NCBI RefSeq assembly: GCF_030127105.1
Contig: NZ_CP126161.1
Coordinates: forward strand, 1-64,000
Length of the DNA stretch: 64,000 bases
Reading direction: 5' to 3'
Source: Haloarcula pelagica
Lineage (GTDB): Archaea > Halobacteriota > Halobacteria > Halobacteriales > Haloarculaceae
The notes beneath the pieces were generated by a model. The model had not been told where the DNA came from. It saw nothing but the letters and a program-made list of their open reading frames with translations, and did no database searches. Of the stretch, positions 37,743-46,801 are shown piece by piece (position 1 is the stretch's first letter; each line of letters opens with the position of its first letter). A program made the position numbers and the translations under genes.

Positions 37743-38891
37743 CTATCCACCCACCGTCTCGGTGGCCGTCTTGCCGGCGAGCCGGTCGTACTCCGAGTGT
37801 TCGAAACTCCACTCCCAGGCGGGTCCAAGAACCGCTGCCACGTCGTGATCGACGCGGTCGCGCCGCCCCACCAGAGCCGTGGTTCCGATCGTGAGCGCCC
37901 GGGGGTCGGCCTCCTCGACGAGCGCGAAGAGGAGAACCGTGAGCGCTTCCCGGTCGCCCCACGCGGCGAGCATCTCGTAAACTGCCGCGCGGACGCGAGG
38001 GGTGGGATCGCCGGTCGCCCGTTCGAGGAACACCTGGTCACGGAGCGACGGCCGCCAGCCGAAACTCCCCAGTGCGTCGGCCGCGGCCGCGCGGATCGCG
38101 TCGTTCTCCGTTTCGAGCGCGGCGGTCACCCACTCCAGGCTCCCGTCCCTGACGCTCGTCTCCAGATGGGCACAGACAGCGAGGACCTGCGCGAGGAGCG
38201 GTTCGGGCCAGTCGCGGTAGTCGCTGCCCGCCGCGCGCAACAGCGGCGCGGGTTCGGTCCGGGCGACGCGATACAGCGTGTCCTGTCCGAACACGGTGAA
38301 CTGTTCGTCCGCCCCATCGAGCAGCATCGAGATCCTCGTCTCTGCGTCCGGCAGTCGGTCGGTCGCCTGGAGGAGCGTGACAGCCGCCGCTCGCTCTCGT
38401 GGCGTCCGTGGCTCGAACGAGGACTCGAAGTACGGCTCCGGTCGGCGCAGGAGCGTCAACCAGGTGAGTGCGTGTAACCGCTGGTACTCGCCGCCGTCGT
38501 CGAGCCGACGGCGGGAGCGGTCGGGGATACCCAGGGCATCGCCCAACTCTCTGAGCCGGTCCGCGTCGCCGCCGTCGAGTTCCCGGAGGTGCTCGTCGAG
38601 CAGCGACTCGATAACCCGGCGCTCGACGCGGGAGCAGTCGGCAACCCAGTCCTCCCAGTCGGGGTCGGGACTGAACAGCCGGCCGAGCAGTTCCTCCCGG
38701 AGGGCCGGTCGGACCCGGTCCCGCCGGGTGTCCTGTACCGAGCGGTAGACCGACAGCCCGATAGTGAGATAGAAGGAGACGGCGAGTGCGAGTCCGACGA
38801 CGAGTGCGACGGCGACCAGGACGACCGTCGTCGGAACCGCGTAGCCGAACGCGGTCACGTCCCCCGTCTGGAGGACGATCGGCTCACGCAT
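37743..38891 (-). CDS. HEAT-repeat protein with N-terminal membrane anchor
   Basis: The 382-residue protein has one strong transmembrane helix near the N-terminus (TVVLVAVALVVGLALAVSFYLTIG), then a cytoplasmic helical part. That part contains HEAT/ARM-like alpha-alpha repeats, such as SLEWVTAALETENDAIRAAAADALG and TPRVRAAVYEMLAAWGDREALTVLLFAL. Such repeats form protein-binding solenoids. Sandwiched between a receiver protein and a GT2 synthase, it is a plausible link passing the phosphorylation signal to the synthase. This role is inferred. It overlaps the response regulator gene by 8 bp. Confidence 0.75.
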   Translation of the reverse strand: MREPIVLQTGDVTAFGYAVPTTVVLVAVALVVGLALAVSFYLTIGLSVYRSVQDTRRDRVRPALREELLGRLFSPDPDWEDWVADCSRVERRVIESLLDEHLRELDGGDADRLRELGDALGIPDRSRRRLDDGGEYQRLHALTWLTLLRRPEPYFESSFEPRTPRERAAAVTLLQATDRLPDAETRISMLLDGADEQFTVFGQDTLYRVARTEPAPLLRAAGSDYRDWPEPLLAQVLAVCAHLETSVRDGSLEWVTAALETENDAIRAAAADALGSFGWRPSLRDQVFLERATGDPTPRVRAAVYEMLAAWGDREALTVLLFALVEEADPRALTIGTTALVGRRDRVDHDVAAVLGPAWEWSFEHSEYDRLAGKTATETVGG

Positions 38892-39261
38892 CGATCTGTC
38901 TCCGGATCCTGGCGACCAGCTCCGCGCTTCGGAACGGCTTCGTCACGTAATCGTCCACGCCGGCGTCGAACCCCTCTAGGACGTGCTCCTCCCGGCCACG
39001 CGAGGTGAGCATGACGATCGGTAAATCCTGTGGGACTGCCAGCTCCCCGTTGCGGATCATCCGGACCAGTCGAGTGCCGTCGAGCCGTGGCATCATCACG
39101 TCCAGGACGATCAGATCGGGTTCGTAGTCGGTTCCGAGGAGGTCGGCCGCCTCGCGTCCGTCTTCACAGAGTCGCACGTCGTAGTCGGCCGCCTCCAAGC
39201 GGTGGGCCACCAGCCACCTGATCGTTTCGTCGTCGTCGACGACGAGTACCTCACCTACCAT
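38884..39261 (-). CDS. Single-domain response regulator
   Basis: The 125-residue protein is a stand-alone receiver domain. It has VGEVLVVDDDETIRWL (acidic pocket), DLIVLDVMMPRLDGT (phospho-Asp, about residue 53), PIVMLTSRGREE (Thr, about 86) and DYVTKPFRSAEL (Lys, about 107). It lacks an output domain, so it likely acts by contacting a partner. It is the first gene of the row REC - HEAT - GT2 - GAF kinase. It is divergent from the secreted glycosidase-like gene, from which it is separated by 79 bp. Confidence 0.9.
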   Translation of the reverse strand: MVGEVLVVDDDETIRWLVAHRLEAADYDVRLCEDGREAADLLGTDYEPDLIVLDVMMPRLDGTRLVRMIRNGELAVPQDLPIVMLTSRGREEHVLEGFDAGVDDYVTKPFRSAELVARIRRQIDA

Positions 39262-39340
39262 CTACGCACCGCCTACTCACGCAGTAGATAAAAAGACGAC
39301 CATGCCGACGCGCTCTTGTGGCTCCCCTACATACTACCGC

Positions 39341-41566
39341 ATGAATCGTCGGCGGTTCCTGGCGTCGGTGGGTGCGAGCAGTTTTACCGCGCTCGCGGGC
39401 TGTCCGGGCAGACCCGGGCAGTCCGGTGACGGGGTGGCGACGAACACGGAACCCGAGCGGACGGCGACGAACACGCGGTCTGGGGAGACAGCGACGCGCG
39501 TCCCCTTCCGCGTCGACGACGCGGGATTCGAGCGCCGAGTTGACGGCGGGTACGAACCACTCGTCGTTCGGGGTGTCAATCTCGGGATGGCAAAGCCCGG
39601 GACGTTTCCCGGCCAGGCGGCGATCACTCGCGCCGAGTACGACCGCTGGCTCGCCGCGATCGGCGAGATCGCGAACGTCGTCCGGACCTACACGATCCAT
39701 CCACCCGCGTTCTACCGGGCGCTCGCGGCGTACAACGAGTCGGCCGACGAGCCGCTGTTGCTGCTGCAGGGAACCTGGGTCCCGACGGCCGATCTCCTCG
39801 ACGCAGGGGACGCGGCCGGGTTGTCGGCCACCGTCGACCGGGAGTTGCGACGGACCGTCGACGCCCTCCACGGCGCGACCACGCTCCCGGAGCGACCCGG
39901 TCACGCCAGCGGCACCTACGACGCCGACGTGAGCGACGCGACGCTCGGGCTGCTGTTCGGGATCGAGTGGCCTCCGGAGGTGGTCGTCGCGACGAACGAG
40001 CACGACACGGTCCAGTCCACCGGCGGCCGGTACGTCCGATCGACCGACGGGAAGCCGTTCGAGCGATGGCTCGCCGGCCGACTCGACGGCGCCGTCGCCT
40101 ACGAGATGGAGACGTACGGCGTCCAGCACCCCGCCGCGTTCGTCAACTGGGTGACGACCGACCCGCTGGACCACCCGTACGAACCGTTCCGGAACGAGGA
40201 CCGCGTCAGCGTCGACCCCGACACCGTCGTCGCGACCGACGAGTTCCAGTCGGGAACGTTCGCCGCGTACCACGTCTACCCCTACTATCCGGACCTGTTG
40301 AACGAGACGCCCGCCTACGTCGAGTACGTCGATCACCGCGGCGAGCGAAACAGCTACGCGGGCTATCTGAACGACCTCGCGGGGGCGACAGAACGAGCGC
40401 TCCTGATCGCCGAGTTCGGCGTCCCAAGTTCGCGCGGCATCGCACACCGGGATGTCCACGGCCGCGATCAGGGCCGCAACACCGAGACGGAACAGGGCGA
40501 GATGGTCGCCGCGATGTACGAGGACATCATTCACGCCGACACGGCCGGCGGCGTCGCGTTCGCCTGGCAAGACGAGTGGTTCAAGCGGACCTGGAACCTC
40601 GACGCTCGATCGGTCCCGGGCCGTCGGCCCTACTGGTCGAACATCGAGACGCCGGAACAGCGGTTCGGTCTCCTGGCGTTCGAACCGACCGACGCCGTCT
40701 CCCTGGGTGGGGACCGCGCCGACTGGAACGGCGCGACGACCGCCTCGGCGACCCAGGTTCGCGAGACGGCGGCCCGGCCCCTGGAAGCCCTCCGAGTGAG
40801 CCACGATTACGAGGGGCTGGGGGTCCGTCTGGAGTTCGACCGGAGCGGTGGCCAACTCGACTGGCGAACGACGAACGCGCTCGTGACGGTCGGACTCACC
40901 GGGCGGCCCACCCAACTACCGGTCGGAACCGAACCGACCGTGCAGGCGGATTTCGTCGCCCGATTGGCCGGTCCGGGGGACTCGCGCCTGTTGGTCGATT
41001 CGACATACGACGCCTTCGCCCGGGAGTTCGGCCGCGTGGCCGGGCTCGACATCGACGCCTACCGAACCGGTGACGCCGGGTTCGTTCCGGTCCGCGAGCC
41101 GATCAACCTCGGGTACACTGTCCCCGCGACGGAGGAACGGGTCCCGTTCGAAGCTGTCGAGACGGGACGGCTCCGGTACGGTGTCGGCGACCCGACCGCA
41201 ACACGGTACGATTCGCTCACCGATGTCTACGTCGACCCGGACGAGGGCGTCGTCGAGCTAAAGCTCCCCTGGATCCTCCTGAACGTCGCCGACCCGTCGA
41301 GCAAACGGCGACTCCGAACGGAGTGGGATGCGGGCCTCGCGGTCACGGAGTTCGACCACGTCGAAGTCGGTGCAGTCACGGTTTCTCCGGCGAGCAGAAC
41401 CGAGCAGCGGTCCGAGGCGCCCAGTCTCGACAGCGTCGTGTCGGGAATCGACGACGGCACCGTCCGGACGGTCCGGTACGCGTGGGACCGGTGGAACCAA
41501 CCGGCCTACGAGGAACGGCTGAAACAGTCCTACCACGTGTTGGCCGATGCGGGCTGGAGAACGTGA
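39341..41566 (+). CDS. Tat-exported lipoprotein with glycoside-hydrolase-like TIM barrel
   Basis: The 741-residue protein starts with a twin-arginine signal MNRRRFLASVG and lipobox LAGC, followed by a Thr/Asn-rich linker. The central part, about residues 60-430, looks like a clan-A type (beta/alpha)8 barrel. Its features are VRGVNLGMAKPGTFP, VVRTYTIHPPAFY, LLQGTWVPTADLL, FGIEWPPEVVVATNE and the end strand ALLIAEFGVPSS, whose Glu could be the nucleophile. GGVAFAWQDEWFKRTW is a conserved late strand. A beta-rich C-terminal half follows. It may cut or modify the polymer made by the neighbouring GT2 synthase. The ATG at 39341 is chosen for the Tat signal. Confidence 0.7.
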   Translation: MNRRRFLASVGASSFTALAGCPGRPGQSGDGVATNTEPERTATNTRSGETATRVPFRVDDAGFERRVDGGYEPLVVRGVNLGMAKPGTFPGQAAITRAEYDRWLAAIGEIANVVRTYTIHPPAFYRALAAYNESADEPLLLLQGTWVPTADLLDAGDAAGLSATVDRELRRTVDALHGATTLPERPGHASGTYDADVSDATLGLLFGIEWPPEVVVATNEHDTVQSTGGRYVRSTDGKPFERWLAGRLDGAVAYEMETYGVQHPAAFVNWVTTDPLDHPYEPFRNEDRVSVDPDTVVATDEFQSGTFAAYHVYPYYPDLLNETPAYVEYVDHRGERNSYAGYLNDLAGATERALLIAEFGVPSSRGIAHRDVHGRDQGRNTETEQGEMVAAMYEDIIHADTAGGVAFAWQDEWFKRTWNLDARSVPGRRPYWSNIETPEQRFGLLAFEPTDAVSLGGDRADWNGATTASATQVRETAARPLEALRVSHDYEGLGVRLEFDRSGGQLDWRTTNALVTVGLTGRPTQLPVGTEPTVQADFVARLAGPGDSRLLVDSTYDAFAREFGRVAGLDIDAYRTGDAGFVPVREPINLGYTVPATEERVPFEAVETGRLRYGVGDPTATRYDSLTDVYVDPDEGVVELKLPWILLNVADPSSKRRLRTEWDAGLAVTEFDHVEVGAVTVSPASRTEQRSEAPSLDSVVSGIDDGTVRTVRYAWDRWNQPAYEERLKQSYHVLADAGWRT

Positions 41567-42037
41567 TCGGCGACCCGGCACGCCAGCGACCAGTACGCAT
41601 TTGATACCCGGCAGACCTGTCAGCTACTCCTGGTCCTCCAGTTTCTCTTCCCAGCCCTGATCGGTTTCGTGTTCGTGATGGCCGCCCCCTACGCCGGTAT
41701 CCTGTGAGTCACGGTGTTTCCGACCAGTCTCGCCCAACCCCAGCGTCTGTCTACCTGCCGCAGAAAGCCGATCTGCTGGAGCTACCGCACCCGGCACATG
41801 ATCGAATCCTCGCTCTGGACGTTCGCGAAGGTCACGCGGTGTCACCCGACGAGGTCGTCTGTCGTCGGTTCGTGCCGCTCGACGTAGGTCAGTATCGCCT
41901 GCAGCGTCTCGGCGTCGCTCCTTGCACTACCGAACACCGGGACGACACTCCGGAGCCGATCGGTTGGCATTACCGACCAGTCAGATTCCATCGACGAGAG
42001 CGTTCTGTAGCCCCTACTCGCGACAGCCCCGCGAAAT
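41567..42037. other. Degraded accessory region with two doubtful short frames
   Basis: Beyond the glycosidase-like gene the sequence no longer shows the normal coding pattern. Two minus-strand frames are possible. The first, 41624-41845, ends SQDTGVGGGHHEHETDQG and has halophilic acidic composition at its end only. The second, 41842-41991, reads MESDWSVMPTDRLRSVVPVF and ends ERHEPTTDDLVG. Neither matches a known family. They look like remnants of genes broken by earlier insertions. Confidence 0.3.
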
Positions 42038-42184
42038 CTACGGCGAGAAGTACGGCGCGGCCGACAACTGGTCGGTAATCTCCTCGACCTGACTGCTCCC
42101 ACAGCGACCGCAGACCGCTAACTCCTCGGGCACAGCATGGGCGGTGTCACAGGCCTGGCAGGCGAAATACCGCAGTCCGAGCAT
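42038..42184 (-). CDS. 48-residue double-CxxC zinc ribbon protein
   Basis: This very small gene reads MLGLRYFACQACDTAHAVPE with CQAC, then VCGRCGSSQ with CGRC, and ends LSAAPYFSP. The two CxxC pairs, 17 residues apart, would bind one zinc in a rubredoxin-like knuckle. Proteins of this kind are frequent in haloarchaea and their roles are mostly unknown. The ATG at 42184 is the only sensible start. A stretch of about 250 bp (42185-42435) upstream, on the other side, holds AT-rich sequence and no gene. Confidence 0.6.
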   Translation of the reverse strand: MLGLRYFACQACDTAHAVPEELAVCGRCGSSQVEEITDQLSAAPYFSP

Positions 42185-42435
42185 ATGCGCCCTACGGCGC
42201 TGATCACTATAGCAGCTTTCCCCGGACTCAAAGAAGCCATGACAGCGCTACCTGATTTCCCTGCTCGAACATGACGAAAAACCCAGACGAGATGGGCGAT
42301 AATAGGCATCTATGTCGCGCCAACTCGAGCCCAAGACAGTCCTGTGACTAACTACATCTATTTCTATTCCGAGTTGAAAAACTCGATGAGAACGTCTTGC
42401 GGAGATTTATAACCCACAAATGTAAATATACTCAC

Positions 42436-42669
42436 ATGGCAACAAAGCTACACCAACGACACATCCCAGATGAGACCGACGATGCCCTGAGTGCTCTCGT
42501 GGTACACGCAGTCGGTACCGCGACAGAGACCCCGGTCGAGGAACTGCCACCGTTGTACGACGTGATCGATCCCGATGCTCTTGATGTGTTGTTTTCGGGC
42601 AGCGAGACAGATGGTTCCGTGCAATTCGGCTCTGGTGAATCGCTGGACGACGGCGACTTCGACCGTTAG
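42436..42669 (+). CDS. HalOD1-type output domain protein, probably truncated
   Basis: The 77-residue protein has the HalOD1 core: LSALVVHAVGTATETPVEEL then PPLYDVIDPDALDVLFSG. The usual C-terminal beta strands (with the repeated V-x-F-x-Y pattern) are replaced by VQFGSGESLDDGDFDR, and an IS element begins just after the stop. The domain was therefore probably cut by the insertion or decayed. HalOD1 domains are outputs of haloarchaeal sensory proteins. The ATG at 42436 follows an AT-rich TTTATAACCCAC promoter-like element about 30 bp upstream. Confidence 0.6.
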   Translation: MATKLHQRHIPDETDDALSALVVHAVGTATETPVEELPPLYDVIDPDALDVLFSGSETDGSVQFGSGESLDDGDFDR

Positions 42670-42670
42670 A

Positions 42671-43550
42671 ACCAGGAAGTTGAAGCGGGAAACCGCCGAT
42701 GCTCTATGTCGAAGATCTCCCGCTTCACGAGCAAAGTCGTTCAGTTAGCTAAAAATGCTGTTGGTGAGCGAGGCGAAGTCGCCGCCCCCGAAGGGGTGGC
42801 GGCTTCGCCGAGTATGCGGTGGTGTCGCTGCACTGTCTGCGGGTTTACCTGGAAAAATCCTACCGAGAAGCACTTGATTTGCTGAGCGAGATGCCACAAA
42901 TACTCGGGGAGATCGGACTCGACACGGCCGATCTCCCCGACCACTCGACGCTAATCAAGTGGTTTGACAGAATCAAGACAGCACTCTGGCGAGTGCTGCT
43001 GCGCCTGTCGGCGCAACTGCACGAGCCGAGCGGTCACGCCGCGATAGACGCGACATTCTTCGACCGCGAAAACGCTGCAAGCACTACTGTCGCCGGACGA
43101 ATTACCGGGTTCAGACACTCAAAGCAACTGCTCTCGTCGACACAGAAAGCCAAGCCATTCTGGACGTTCATTGTACGACCGAGAAACGCCACGACACACA
43201 AGCTGGCAGGTCGCCCTCCGCAACGCGGGCGACCTCGCCAGCCTCGCTGCTGACAAAGGCTACGACTGGATGGATTTACGCGATAAACTCCGTGAAGAAG
43301 GCGTGAGACCGCTGATCAAACATCGTGAGTTCCGGCCCATCGATCACGCGCACAACGCGCGGATCGATGGGCCTCGATACCGCCAGAGAGCGATGTGTGA
43401 GACCGTCTTCTCCACGATCAAGCGCACGCTCGGTGACGCCGTGCGTGCACGAACCTGGTACGGTGAATTTCGTGAACTCGTCCTGATGTGTGCGGTTCAC
43501 AACATCAAGCAATCTCTAAAACAGTGAAATCAAGCTACGTCTGGTGATTC
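42671..43550 (+). mobile_element. IS5-family haloarchaeal insertion sequence (approximate ends)
   Basis: A transposase-bearing element lies between the truncated HalOD1 gene and degraded sequence. The likely left end begins ACCAGGAAGTTGAAG and the right end, read in reverse, ACCAGACGTAGCTTGAT. These are an imperfect inverted repeat, so the limits are uncertain by some 15 bp. No target duplication could be recognised. It is the only clear IS in the window, and it lies in the accessory stretch before the provirus. Confidence 0.6.
42706..43527 (+). pseudogene. IS5-family DDE transposase with three frameshifts
   Basis: Conceptually joined, the product is about 274 residues and matches the haloarchaeal IS5-like transposases. 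It begins MSKISRFTSKVVQLAKNAVG, and continues GGFAEYAVVSLHCLRVYLEK, SGHAAIDATFFDRENAAS (first Asp), CRRTNYRVQTLKATALVDTE, LAADKGYDWMDLRDK (second Asp) and PRYRQRAMCETVFSTIKRTLG (Glu). Shifts lie at the GGGG run 42793-42796, at 43072-43078 and at 43198-43206; each is corrected by one extra base. Three breaks in 820 bases could be true decay, but sequence error of the same type is present throughout the window. Confidence 0.85.
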
Positions 43551-43945
43551 ACCACCGCCTGCAATTCCAGTACGCTGATCGGACCGTGACAATCTCCGCA
43601 GATCGAACGGTCGACGTTTCGCCCAGCCACTAAGCGTCTGGATGGGCCGGAAAGTACGTTAGGCCGCCAAACCGAGAAATTCAGCGGTTTAGACGATGAG
43701 CGGCTGATGTCTGGGACAATGTGGATTGAACTATATATGTAATTGAAATTATATGTATTTGAACGCGGCCTGACCGATTATCTGGTAGTCTCCCGACGAG
43801 ATCGAGGAACGAGACGAGCACTGTTATGTGACGGTTCGCCCACCCCAGGGTGAAGCCGTAGAGCTCGTCGTGACCGTGGCTGTCCGCGACCTCTTTCTTC
43901 GGCCTTGGATCTCGACAGGAACTCACCGATCGGTGGGCAGGTCTG
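43551..43945. other. Degraded spacer between the IS and the PIN remnant
   Basis: This stretch of about 395 bp has no consistent reading frame. The first part, to about 43770, is AT-rich; the second is GC-rich. A minus-strand frame containing DSHGHDELYGFTLGWANRHI is open but resembles no family I recognise. The region is most simply read as remnants of a toxin-antitoxin or other accessory locus whose C-terminal fragment follows. Confidence 0.35.
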
Positions 43946-44167
43946 GTGCCGCAAACACGGTGGCTAACTAGGGCCGATCGTACCCGAAGAGCACGAGGAT
44001 GCGTCTTGGCCGCTGCAGCGTTTCTCGACGAGTACGACCTCACTCCGTTCGATGCGCTCCACGCCGGACTCGTCACGTCTGGCGAAGGGCGTGTCCTCTC
44101 GACCGAGCAGGACTACGATACTGTCGGCCTGGATCGCCTCCCCCTGGATCCTGAATCCCCCGACTGA
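43946..44167 (+). pseudogene. PIN-domain (VapC-type) toxin, C-terminal remnant
   Basis: The last 50 codons read AFLDEYDLTPFDALHAGLVT and VLSTEQDYDTVGLDRLPLD. This is the characteristic end of PIN-domain RNases: a DALHA acidic site and a final D near the DxD position. The N-terminal half with the first catalytic Asp is missing and the upstream codons look random. It is a fragment. A vapB-type antitoxin was not found. The 170 bases after it include a TACACG-TATC-CGTGTA hairpin at 44204-44219 and AT-rich sequence. Confidence 0.6.
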
Positions 44168-44338
44168 GCGATCTGTGGGCGTGCCTTCCCGAGCTCCTTT
44201 TCATACACGTATCCGTGTAAACTCTCTTATGAATTCTGATTCCGCTAACCTGGACCCATATACTTATTATTTTAATATATTACAGGGCCAATGTCAGAAT
44301 AAGCTATAAGTAGTGTAGGGTGACAACATACCTCTGGA

Positions 44339-44980
44339 ATGAACCAATTAGGGGTGGATTATTCTGACGAGGGGAAGTCACGTCTGCGAACGACAGCCCG
44401 AGAGATGGCCGAACATCTCGCCATCGTATTTCGGGCACATGACAATTCCAATAAAGAGAAAGCTATCGAAGCCCTCCAAGAAATCGACAAGCGACAGTTT
44501 CCAGAACTAAGCGATGACGCTGTCAAGTTAGCTTCGGAGGCGTTCGTTAACTCCCTCTGGGAGAAAGACCGCATCGAGTTCGATCATCTCAAGAACGGGA
44601 CGATCGACCGTGCAGGCCTACGTGGTGCGGACTATTCACCTGCCATCCAGCAACTTCGACAACGAGCGACAATCATCGGGGCCGACCAGAGATATGCAAT
44701 AACAAAGGCGGAAGCCTGGAAACAGCATAAAATCGGTGGGGACTATTGGAGCCCGTTTCAGCGATCTCAGGTGTACGAACTCCGGGCCGCACTGGACGAT
44801 CCCGAGTATCCAGACAAGCCGCGAGCGGGGCAAGCGGGACCTGGACCAGAGGCGATGCGCTATGCCCTCGCGTTTGAACTCCACGATATGCATACCGAGC
44901 GGCACTGGCTACAGGGCGTCCGTGTGATGACTCCGTACTTCACCAAGATTCTCGCTCATCACGAAGATGGAGGTGACTGA
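44339..44980 (+). CDS. Hypothetical protein paired with a hybrid histidine kinase
   Basis: The 213-residue protein is mostly helical and charged (REMAEHLAIVFRAHDNSNKE, EALQEIDKRQFPELSDDAVK, MRYALAFELHDMHTERHWLQ). No known domain is recognised and there is no membrane segment. Its GC content is lower than that of the core genes, which suggests acquisition. The next gene starts one base after its stop. A strong Shine-Dalgarno GGAGGTGA (44969-44976) for that gene lies within its last codons, so the two are certainly translated from one message. Confidence 0.6.
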   Translation: MNQLGVDYSDEGKSRLRTTAREMAEHLAIVFRAHDNSNKEKAIEALQEIDKRQFPELSDDAVKLASEAFVNSLWEKDRIEFDHLKNGTIDRAGLRGADYSPAIQQLRQRATIIGADQRYAITKAEAWKQHKIGGDYWSPFQRSQVYELRAALDDPEYPDKPRAGQAGPGPEAMRYALAFELHDMHTERHWLQGVRVMTPYFTKILAHHEDGGD

Positions 44981-44981
44981 G

Positions 44982-46451
44982 ATGCCGATCCACACGAACG
45001 GCGAAGCCCAGTCAAATGTCTTCTCGCTGCCCGATACCGATCGGGATATCGCGATCCTTGTCGTCGACGACGATCCCGACCTCTTAGATCTCACTGCGAC
45101 ATTTTTAGAACGTGAAGAAGGCGGCTTTGAGGTACGTACGGAGTCCAATCCGTCCGACGCTATCGAGACTGTCACCGAGGTGGAACTCGATGCGATCGTC
45201 AGTGATTACGATATGCCGACCATGGATGGACTCGAGTTTCTTGAAGCCGTTCGGCAGATAAACGAAGGCATCCCGTTTATATTGTTCACTGGGAAGGGTA
45301 GCGAGGAAATCGCGAGTGAAGCAATATCGAAGGGTGTCACGGATTATCTCGAAAAGCGAACTGGGCCGGACCAGTACTCGATACTTTCGAATCGCATCTG
45401 TAATGCTGTCGAACAGTACCGGGCCTCGGAAACGCTCAAACGGTCCGAAGAAAAGTTCAGTAAAGTCGTCAGGAATTCGACCGATGTCCTGGGGATTGTC
45501 GACGAGACGGGACGGTTCAAATATATCTCACCGGCCTGTGAGAACGAACTAGGGTACAAACAAGCGGAGCTGATCGGTGAGTCCGCCTTCGATTATATGC
45601 CGCCAGACGATCGAAAGGAAGCGATGGACAAGTTCTTCACTGCGGTGGAAAATCCCGGCAGGGAACCGACGATCGAATTCCGATTCGAAGATCCAACTGG
45701 CGGCTGGACACTCGTGGAAGCGCGTGGGAAGAATCTCTTCGACGACGATTTCATCAACGGATTCGTAGTTAACGCCCGTGATGTCACAGGGTTGAAAGAG
45801 CGTGAACAGGAGTTGGAACAGCAAAACGAACAACTCCGGAATATGCGGAAGATGCTGTCCCACGATCTTCAAAATCCAGTGAGTATTGCGGCTGACTCGC
45901 TGGTTCTGTATCGGGACACCGGTGAGGAACAGTGGATTGAGAAAGCTGAGAAGGCGATTGACCGCATGGACGAACTCTTGGAGCAGGTCTCAGCCATGCG
46001 GATGGTCGAGACCGACATCTCCGAGACCGAAACGGTCGAACTTCGAGATATCGTCAGTTCGGCCTGGGAGATGGTCGAAACAGCGAATTCGGAGTTACAT
46101 ATCGAGGACTCAAAGGCCTTTGAGGCCGACTGTAGCCGTCTCAAACAGGTCTTTGAGAACCTTATCCGCAACGCCGTTGAACACTCCGATGGGTCGACGG
46201 TTATCAGGGTCGGAACGACGGATGGCGGTCTGTATTTCGAGGATGACGGCCCTGGTATTCCGCAAGGGGAGCGCGATAAGATCTTCGAGTCCGGCTACAC
46301 GACCAATCCCGACAAGACCGGATTCGGGCTGAATATCGTGAAAGAGATCGTTATCGGGCATGGGTGGGATATCGAGATCACTGAGAGCGAGGGCGGCGGT
46401 GCCCGATTCGAAATCGATGGCATCGTCTACCAACCAGCAGTCTACAGCTGA
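44982..46451 (+). CDS. REC-PAS-histidine kinase hybrid sensor
   Basis: The 489-residue protein has an N-terminal receiver domain (IAILVVDDDPDLLDL; DAIVSDYDMPTMDGLEF, phospho-Asp about residue 70; DYLEKRTGPD). A PAS domain (DVLGIVDETGRFKYISPACE, then GWTLVEARGKNLF), a coiled linker and HisKA (MRKMLSHDLQNPVSIAADS, His about 295) follow. The HATPase has N-box ENLIRNAVEHSDGS, DDGPGIPQGER and GFGLNIVKEIVIGHGW. This receiver-first kinase type is common in haloarchaea. The start at 44982 is chosen because GGAGGTGA stands 5 bases upstream. Codon use and GC content are lower than in the core genome. Confidence 0.88.
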   Translation: MPIHTNGEAQSNVFSLPDTDRDIAILVVDDDPDLLDLTATFLEREEGGFEVRTESNPSDAIETVTEVELDAIVSDYDMPTMDGLEFLEAVRQINEGIPFILFTGKGSEEIASEAISKGVTDYLEKRTGPDQYSILSNRICNAVEQYRASETLKRSEEKFSKVVRNSTDVLGIVDETGRFKYISPACENELGYKQAELIGESAFDYMPPDDRKEAMDKFFTAVENPGREPTIEFRFEDPTGGWTLVEARGKNLFDDDFINGFVVNARDVTGLKEREQELEQQNEQLRNMRKMLSHDLQNPVSIAADSLVLYRDTGEEQWIEKAEKAIDRMDELLEQVSAMRMVETDISETETVELRDIVSSAWEMVETANSELHIEDSKAFEADCSRLKQVFENLIRNAVEHSDGSTVIRVGTTDGGLYFEDDGPGIPQGERDKIFESGYTTNPDKTGFGLNIVKEIVIGHGWDIEITESEGGGARFEIDGIVYQPAVYS

Positions 46452-46801
46452 GTTGTTCCGAATGACGGGCGTCGACATCGAAACTGAACAGGTGGCTGAG
46501 ACGAGACCTGACCCCTCTGTACCGAATGGTTCGGTTCGTTCACTCAGTCGTCAGCTGGATCCCCGTACATGTCACCGGTGAGCAACTGCTGGCCCGACGA
46601 TCGCGGTCGGCCCGATGGCCGCCGGACAGATCGACCCCAAGGCCTTGGCGGCGCACAACGACTATATCGAAGCCGGCGTGACGAAGGCCGAATACACCTT
46701 CGACACGACTCATTGCCGACCACCTCGGTTGGTGGGAGCAGCGTCGGCACTGGAGTGGCGAGAAGAAAGCGGCAAGAAAGACCGCTTTACTTTTATACGG
46801 T
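46452..46801. other. Short remnant region before the provirus
   Basis: Between the hybrid kinase and the left attachment site there is one doubtful plus-strand frame (46615-46854, MAAGQIDPKALAAHNDYIEA) with partial coding bias at its start only. It crosses the attachment site, so its end is chimeric. It matches no known family. An A/T-rich TTTTATACGG lies at 46792-46801. Confidence 0.3.

Noticed and set aside
43681-44076. A 131-codon minus-strand gene near the PIN fragment
   Set aside because: Its start part is antisense to the clear PIN C-terminus and the rest resembles no family; codon pattern is inconsistent.
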